From Chitinophaga varians (GTDB lineage: Bacteria > Bacteroidota > Bacteroidia > Chitinophagales > Chitinophagaceae): a stretch of DNA of 64,000 bases. Under the pieces are notes generated by a model. The model had not been told where the DNA came from. It saw only the letters and a list, made by a program, of their open reading frames with translations, and searched no databases. The DNA lies in NCBI RefSeq assembly GCF_014529945.1, contig NZ_JACVFB010000001.1:1178001-1242000 (forward strand). Direction: 5' to 3'. Below, piece after piece: positions 59,281 through 64,000 of this stretch (positions within the stretch are counted from its first letter, which is position 1; each line of letters begins with the position of its first letter). The translations under genes and the position numbers were made by a program.

Positions 59281-60554
59281 GCAAACTATTAAACAAATCG
59301 CTGAAAATATTTATCCTGTATGCTGGTATTGTACTAGCAGGGAGCATTCCAGCCTATTACCTGATAGTAGACCTGATATGGGAACATGAGCTGAAGGAAC
59401 ATAACCTCATTGTAAGTGAAACTATTAAGCAAAATCTTCAGTCGTTGTCACTCTCTGACGAGGAATTAGCAGCAAGCATCGTTCTCTGGAATAAATTACG
59501 CCCCGAAACGCAGTTGCAGCCTGTGGCTTCGCTTTTACCAGATTCTACCTATAATATATACAGGAAAAATAAATACATTCCCGCAAAGGGAAAAGATCGT
59601 TTCCAAGGGCTGGTTACCTATTTCTCTATCCGCAATAAGCCATTCCGGCTCACACTGGAAACCAATATGGAAGAAAGTCATGAAACCATGATGGCCATTG
59701 CTGCAGTAACAGTCATGTTCTTTCTCATCTTGCTGGGGGGCTTCATCTTCATCAACCGGCGCATTGCAGAACGACTGTGGCGCCCCTTCTATAACAGTTT
59801 AGGAAAAATTCAGTCATTTAACCTGCATAAACCGAAGGAAATCCACTTTGATCATACCGGTATAGAAGAGTTTGAAACGCTCAATCATCATCTCCATAAA
59901 CTGATCACAGGCAATATTGCCAGCTATCAACAACAAAAGGAGTTTACCCAGCTTGCCTCTCATGAATTGCAAACACCTTTGTCTGTAATCAAATTCAAGC
60001 TGGACCTGTTGCACCAAAGTAAACCTATGACGGAAGAACAATCAGACATCATTGATCAGGCGCATCAGGCTTTGGCGAAGGTAACCAGGGTGAACAAAAA
60101 TCTGTTGTTACTCGCGAAAATTGAAAATAGCCAGTTCCCAGAGAAAGAATTAATTGATCTACCCGCGCTGATCATAGATTACATGCCGTTTCTGCAAGAC
60201 TTTCTCGATGATAAGCAGCTACAGCTTAACATTACCGGGTCCATACAACTTTCTGTCAATAAAACTCTGCTGGAAATATTACTCGCCAATCTGTTTATGA
60301 ATGCCATCCGCTATAGTGAGCCCGGAGGCACTATTCTGGTTTCCCTGGATGAGCACCGTCTCGAGATGGCCAATACAGGTGACAAAGCGCTGGATGCCCA
60401 TCACCTGTTCCGGCGATTTGGATTGTCGGCTCCTCATGCCGCTGGTACCGGACTGGGACTAGCAATTGTCCACGAAGTATGTCAACTTTATGGCTGGCGG
60501 GAATGCTATCACTTCGAAAATGGATTTCATTTTTTTAGTATTCAATGGCCCTGA
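59277..60554 (+). CDS. Membrane sensor histidine kinase
   Basis: 425 aa from the ATG that overlaps the regulator stop; an ATG at 59268 is also in frame. Two membrane spans (IFILYAGIVLAGSIPAYYL and TVMFFLILLGGFIFI) enclose a short periplasmic sensor of about 130 residues. Cytoplasmic: H-box ASHELQTPLSVIKFKLDLL, N-box LLANLFMNAIRYS, and the G-boxes EMANTGD and GTGLGLAIVHEVCQLYGW. It should phosphorylate the OmpR-type regulator. Confidence 0.93.
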   Translation: MSKLLNKSLKIFILYAGIVLAGSIPAYYLIVDLIWEHELKEHNLIVSETIKQNLQSLSLSDEELAASIVLWNKLRPETQLQPVASLLPDSTYNIYRKNKYIPAKGKDRFQGLVTYFSIRNKPFRLTLETNMEESHETMMAIAAVTVMFFLILLGGFIFINRRIAERLWRPFYNSLGKIQSFNLHKPKEIHFDHTGIEEFETLNHHLHKLITGNIASYQQQKEFTQLASHELQTPLSVIKFKLDLLHQSKPMTEEQSDIIDQAHQALAKVTRVNKNLLLLAKIENSQFPEKELIDLPALIIDYMPFLQDFLDDKQLQLNITGSIQLSVNKTLLEILLANLFMNAIRYSEPGGTILVSLDEHRLEMANTGDKALDAHHLFRRFGLSAPHAAGTGLGLAIVHEVCQLYGWRECYHFENGFHFFSIQWP

Positions 60555-60611
60555 TTCCAAATTTCTTCTAAATCGTCGTTCAATTTTGCATATATCATAA
60601 AAACTGAACGG

Positions 60612-63014
60612 ATGAAACGATTTATTGGCGGGATACTATTAGTCTTTGCAGCCCTGTGTAGTCAGGCCCAGAAAAGCACCATCACCTTGTCGGGACTTGT
60701 AAAAGACACCATCGGCCAGGCTGCATTGGCGTTTGTAAATGTGACGCTTCATAAGGCGTCCGACAGTACGTTTATAACCGGTACCATTACTGGTGAGGAA
60801 GGCCGCTTTAGTATAGCAGGTATTGAAGCTGGCAACTATCTTCTTAAATTTTCCTATCTCGGATATCACACCAAATGGCAACCATTACTGATAGGGCAAT
60901 TGAGCAATTTTTTATCTGTGGGCCATGTATCTTTGCAGCGTTCACAGGTAAGCATAAGCGAAGTTGTTGTCACAGGTAAGGTAGATGAGGTAGGTGAGAA
61001 AATGGACAAAAAAACATTCTCACCGGCTGCCAACATCAGCCAGGCTGGAGGATCAGCCTTGGACGTCATGAAAAATCTGCCGGGTATTACCGCCGGCCAG
61101 GATGGGAAGGTGCTACTACGGGGCAATGATAAGGTGATGATACTGATAGATGGTAAACAAACTGCGCTTACTGGCATGGGGGGCCAGTCGGGACTTGATA
61201 ATATTCCGGCTTCCGCTATTGCTAAAATTGAGATCATCAATAACCCCTCGGCAAAATATGATGCCAACGGAAACGCAGGTATTATTAACATCATCTACAA
61301 AAAAGAAAAAAAAGAAGGCTTCAATGGCAAAGTGGGCCTCGTCACTGGTTTGGGGGCACTATGGGAAAAGAGAGGTAATTTGCCGGATATCCGGCCACAG
61401 TATACAGCCACTCCTAAAATTAACCCCTCCCTATCACTTAACTATCGGAAAAATAAAGTTAATTTCTTTTTTCAGGGAGATAACCTGTACACCAAAACCC
61501 TCAATAAAAATGAATTTACCGAAAAATGGTATGATCATGGAGCAGTCGTCATTCAACAGGTGAAGCGTAACAGAACTACCAACATCATTACCGGTAAGAC
61601 AGGTATAGACTGGCAACCAAATGACAAAAATCTGGTTACTATTTCCGGTTTGTTCAGTAGTGAAAAAATTCTCGACCGGGGTGACCAGCCATTCTTTAAC
61701 GTTAGTCTCTCCGAAAGGAAGCGCCTGTGGCAGTTTCTGGAGGATGAACTGAAAACTACTGCCACCCTCTCCGCGGGCTGGCAACATCAATTTAAACAGC
61801 CAGGACGAGTACTACAGATGAATCTGAACTATACCTTTCATCGGGAAGACGAAAAGTATTTTTTCACCAACATAATGCCTGCCTATACCGGATTAGATTC
61901 ATTTAAATTACTTTCAGACGAACACGTAGCCGATCTGACGGCGGATTATGTACATCCATTGCGGTATGGTCGCTTCGAAGGAGGGGTGAAATTCCGCCGC
62001 CGGTACATTCCCACCAATATGCAATTCAAACCCGGTCTGCATTCCCCACTCGATACTACCGCTGGTGGCTGGGCTAACTATGGAGAAATCATTCCTGCGG
62101 TATATGGTATGTTCGTATTCGAAAACAAGAATTTTGAGGTAGAAGCCGGAATGCGGGTAGAATACGTGGACCTGAGATATGAAGTAAATCCGCAGCATAA
62201 TACCTATAGCAGCAATGGATATCACTATATACAGCCATTCCCTAATATCCGATTGGCCTATCACCTGGATGAACGTAACAAATTAACACTGTTCTATAAT
62301 CGCCGGGTAGACCGGCCTAACGAAGTAGATATTCGTATCTTCCCTAAATACGACGATGCGGAAATCATTAAGGTAGGTAACCCGGAGCTGCGGCCACAGT
62401 TTACCAATACCTTTGAATTGGGGTACAAAACCAACTGGCGAAATGGCTATCTGTATCCAGCCCTGTATCATAAACGAATGGATGCTACTATTTCCCGTAT
62501 AGGCACCACCGTAGGTAACAGCAATCTGATCTACAATGTATTCCAGAATGCCGGGAAAAGCTACCAGTCCGGCCTGGAAGTGACCCTGTCTCAAAAACTC
62601 AATAGCTGGGCGAGCCTGCAATTAAACATGAATGGCTATAAAAACATCATTGAGGGCTTTACCGTACTCAATAAATATCCGGAACCAACCGTCTATACAG
62701 CTTCCCGTGAGGAAGCGTTTTCCGGCAACGTAAAGCTCAACAGTATGTTTCAATTACCATCAAAAATAGAATTGCAGCTTACTGCCATTTACCTGGCACC
62801 TGATATTGTTCCACAAGGGAAAATGTATTCCCGTTTTTCTATAGATATGGGTGCCAAAAAAACTTTGGGCAGAAACGAATTCTTTGTAAATGCTACGGAT
62901 GTGGCTAATACCCTGCGTATTAAACGTGATGTAATAGGTAACGGCTTCACTTATACAAGTACGGATTACCTCGAAACACAGGTGTTCAGAGTAGGATATA
63001 ACTATAAATTTTGA
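60612..63014 (+). CDS. Outer-membrane beta-barrel protein, TonB-receptor-like with CarbopepD domain
   Basis: 800 aa. Signal peptide LLVFAALCSQAQ, then a carboxypeptidase-regulatory-like domain (TLSGLVKDTIGQAALAFVNV to GNYLLKFSYLGYHT), a plug-like region (ALDVMKNLPGITAGQDGKVL, VMILIDGKQTAL, KIEIINNPSAKYDANGNAGI) and an OMP_b-brl_3-type barrel ending QVFRVGYNYKF. This is a frequent Bacteroidota outer-membrane protein class of unknown cargo. It follows the kinase gene by 57 bp and may be part of the same regulatory unit. Confidence 0.9.
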   Translation: MKRFIGGILLVFAALCSQAQKSTITLSGLVKDTIGQAALAFVNVTLHKASDSTFITGTITGEEGRFSIAGIEAGNYLLKFSYLGYHTKWQPLLIGQLSNFLSVGHVSLQRSQVSISEVVVTGKVDEVGEKMDKKTFSPAANISQAGGSALDVMKNLPGITAGQDGKVLLRGNDKVMILIDGKQTALTGMGGQSGLDNIPASAIAKIEIINNPSAKYDANGNAGIINIIYKKEKKEGFNGKVGLVTGLGALWEKRGNLPDIRPQYTATPKINPSLSLNYRKNKVNFFFQGDNLYTKTLNKNEFTEKWYDHGAVVIQQVKRNRTTNIITGKTGIDWQPNDKNLVTISGLFSSEKILDRGDQPFFNVSLSERKRLWQFLEDELKTTATLSAGWQHQFKQPGRVLQMNLNYTFHREDEKYFFTNIMPAYTGLDSFKLLSDEHVADLTADYVHPLRYGRFEGGVKFRRRYIPTNMQFKPGLHSPLDTTAGGWANYGEIIPAVYGMFVFENKNFEVEAGMRVEYVDLRYEVNPQHNTYSSNGYHYIQPFPNIRLAYHLDERNKLTLFYNRRVDRPNEVDIRIFPKYDDAEIIKVGNPELRPQFTNTFELGYKTNWRNGYLYPALYHKRMDATISRIGTTVGNSNLIYNVFQNAGKSYQSGLEVTLSQKLNSWASLQLNMNGYKNIIEGFTVLNKYPEPTVYTASREEAFSGNVKLNSMFQLPSKIELQLTAIYLAPDIVPQGKMYSRFSIDMGAKKTLGRNEFFVNATDVANTLRIKRDVIGNGFTYTSTDYLETQVFRVGYNYKF

Positions 63015-63041
63015 GGTATTATATAAAGGGGGATATTAAAA

Positions 63042-63077
63042 AGCGGGTATCTCAATGCAATCTTTGAGATACCCGCT
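63042..63077. terminator. Perfect hairpin between convergent outer-membrane genes
   Basis: GCGGGTATCTCAA / TTGAGATACCCGC plus one outer A-T pair make a 14-bp perfect stem with an 8-nt loop. A T5 run follows on the minus strand, so it best serves the gene ending at 63109, but it can stop both. Confidence 0.85.
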
Positions 63078-63108
63078 GTAAAATTTGATAGGATCCGGGT
63101 TAGATTGG

Positions 63109-64000
63109 CTATGGATGCAATCTGTAGTTCAGTCCAATGTTAACAGTTGTTGGTGCTCCTGGGAATTTACCACCCCAGAAATCATATCGGTGTGTAAAAT
63201 ACTTTTCGTTCAGCATGTTATTAACGGTGGCACTGACACCCCAATGACTCCACTTATAGTTTACAGCCAGGTTTAACAGGTTGTAGGAGGGTACGGCACC
63301 ATTGTATCCATCCGATGTAGGATCTTCCGTATTAAGAGCATCATTGTATTGCTTACCGGTGAACGTGTTATAAATGTTTGCGCCCAGTGTGCCAACACCT
63401 ATTGCATGCTCATATTGTACACCTGCGGTGAATAGCTGTTTGGGAGCATATGGGAGCAAATTGCCTTTGTTGGGACCATCATTGAAAGTTGCTTTCTGTA
63501 ACGCGCCTGTTACGTATACCCGTAAGCCTTTTGCCGGAAATAAATTCAGCTCCAGCTCCAATCCACGATGTAGTGCTTTGCCTGCATTGGAAAATTTCCC
63601 GCCTTCTTCTACCAGCTTGTGATCGAAATCAAGAACATAGCCACTCATGCTGATATCCATCCAATTAACAGGGGTGGTACGTATACCCACTTCATAGTTA
63701 ACAGATGTTTCCGCGCCGAGGCTATTTCCGTTGGCCACGGTCCCTGGATCAAGCGCAGCATACAACACAGGTGGATTGTATCCTTTTGAAACAGTGGAAT
63801 ATATTCTAAACCGCTCGATAGGTTTGTACAGCATACCAAATGAGTAGATTAACACATCGGTTTTAGTAGAGAGCTTCTGAGCAGTTAAATAATCATTTTG
63901 ACCGTAGTTGATAGCTGTATAGCGCAAGCCAGGTGTGAAGCTGAGTTTATCGGAAAAATGAATCTCATCCTGTATATATCCTTCCAGAACGTTTGTTGGA
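63109..64000 (-). CDS. TonB-dependent receptor, C-terminal part (5' end beyond window)
   Basis: About 297 residues of beta-barrel up to the right edge without a start. The frame continues past 63927 (LEGYIQDEIHFSDKLSFTPG lies between 63927 and 63999). Typical features are alternating barrel strands, SKGYNPPVLYAALDPGTVAN, NYEVGIRTTPVNWMDISMSG, then SATVNNMLNEKYFTHRYDFW and a final strand NIGLNYRLHP. The pattern is that of catecholate/citrate-type siderophore receptors, but the plug is not visible, so the substrate is open. Confidence 0.85.
   Translation of the reverse strand, partial: PTNVLEGYIQDEIHFSDKLSFTPGLRYTAINYGQNDYLTAQKLSTKTDVLIYSFGMLYKPIERFRIYSTVSKGYNPPVLYAALDPGTVANGNSLGAETSVNYEVGIRTTPVNWMDISMSGYVLDFDHKLVEEGGKFSNAGKALHRGLELELNLFPAKGLRVYVTGALQKATFNDGPNKGNLLPYAPKQLFTAGVQYEHAIGVGTLGANIYNTFTGKQYNDALNTEDPTSDGYNGAVPSYNLLNLAVNYKWSHWGVSATVNNMLNEKYFTHRYDFWGGKFPGAPTTVNIGLNYRLHP

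Overview
The window comes from a member of the Bacteroidota, most likely Chitinophaga or a close relative. The evidence is two SusC/SusD pairs with their own FecI-type sigma and FecR anti-sigma genes, LytTR/LytS and MocR regulators, almost no Shine-Dalgarno sequences, and repeated TAnnTTTG promoter boxes just upstream of starts. The tRNA-Lys gene has the full TTTG-N19-TAnnTTTG form. The genus is inferred from the style of the proteins; no database search was made.

Layout. 1-6.8 kb: a partial Crp/Fnr regulator divergent from a compact RNA ligase gene (rtcB), then lpdA, an immunity-like protein, the DNA glycosylase AlkC and an exported Ntn amidohydrolase. 6.9-13.4 kb: nutrient-uptake locus 1 (ECF sigma, FecR, SusC without STN domain, SusD). 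13.5-18.7 kb: methyltransferase, ArsR-SRPBCC-DoxX operon with clear tandem operators, a DUF4870 protein and a LytS/LytTR two-component system. 18.9-21.7 kb: a three-gene run (exported Hcp-like protein and two small cytosolic proteins) and a ZU5-like lipoprotein. 21.8-25.3 kb: an ECF sigma/RskA anti-sigma pair, two twin-arginine ferritin-like proteins and a tryptophan-rich repeat protein. A shared promoter-like motif in front of both the sigma gene and the ferritin genes links them as one regulon. 25.5-33.6 kb: nutrient-uptake locus 2 on the minus strand (ECF sigma, FecR, STN-containing SusC, SusD, DUF3823 lipoprotein).

34-55.4 kb is a mixed housekeeping/accessory stretch: a MocR regulator divergent from a cupin and a DapA-like lyase, a membrane AraC regulator, TlpA-like thioredoxin, lipase, NamZ-type muramidase, TPR proteins, GNAT, VOC and DinB proteins, a glycosyltransferase, SDR and quinone oxidoreductases, methyltransferases, an exported SAM hydroxide adenosyltransferase and the pseudouridine synthase RluF. 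Several gaps here hold long A+T-rich inverted repeats.

55.5 kb to the end: a tRNA-Lys(UUU) gene is followed by about 400 bp of non-coding, repeat-containing DNA. Then comes a visibly more A+T-rich block with two further TonB-dependent receptors, an outer-membrane barrel protein, a PepSY-like secreted protein and an OmpR-type two-component system. This may be the edge of an integrated element, although no integrase is visible. The best candidates for new biology are the ferritin/Trp-rich ECF regulon, the exported Hcp-like trio, and the exported SAM-hydrolysing enzyme.
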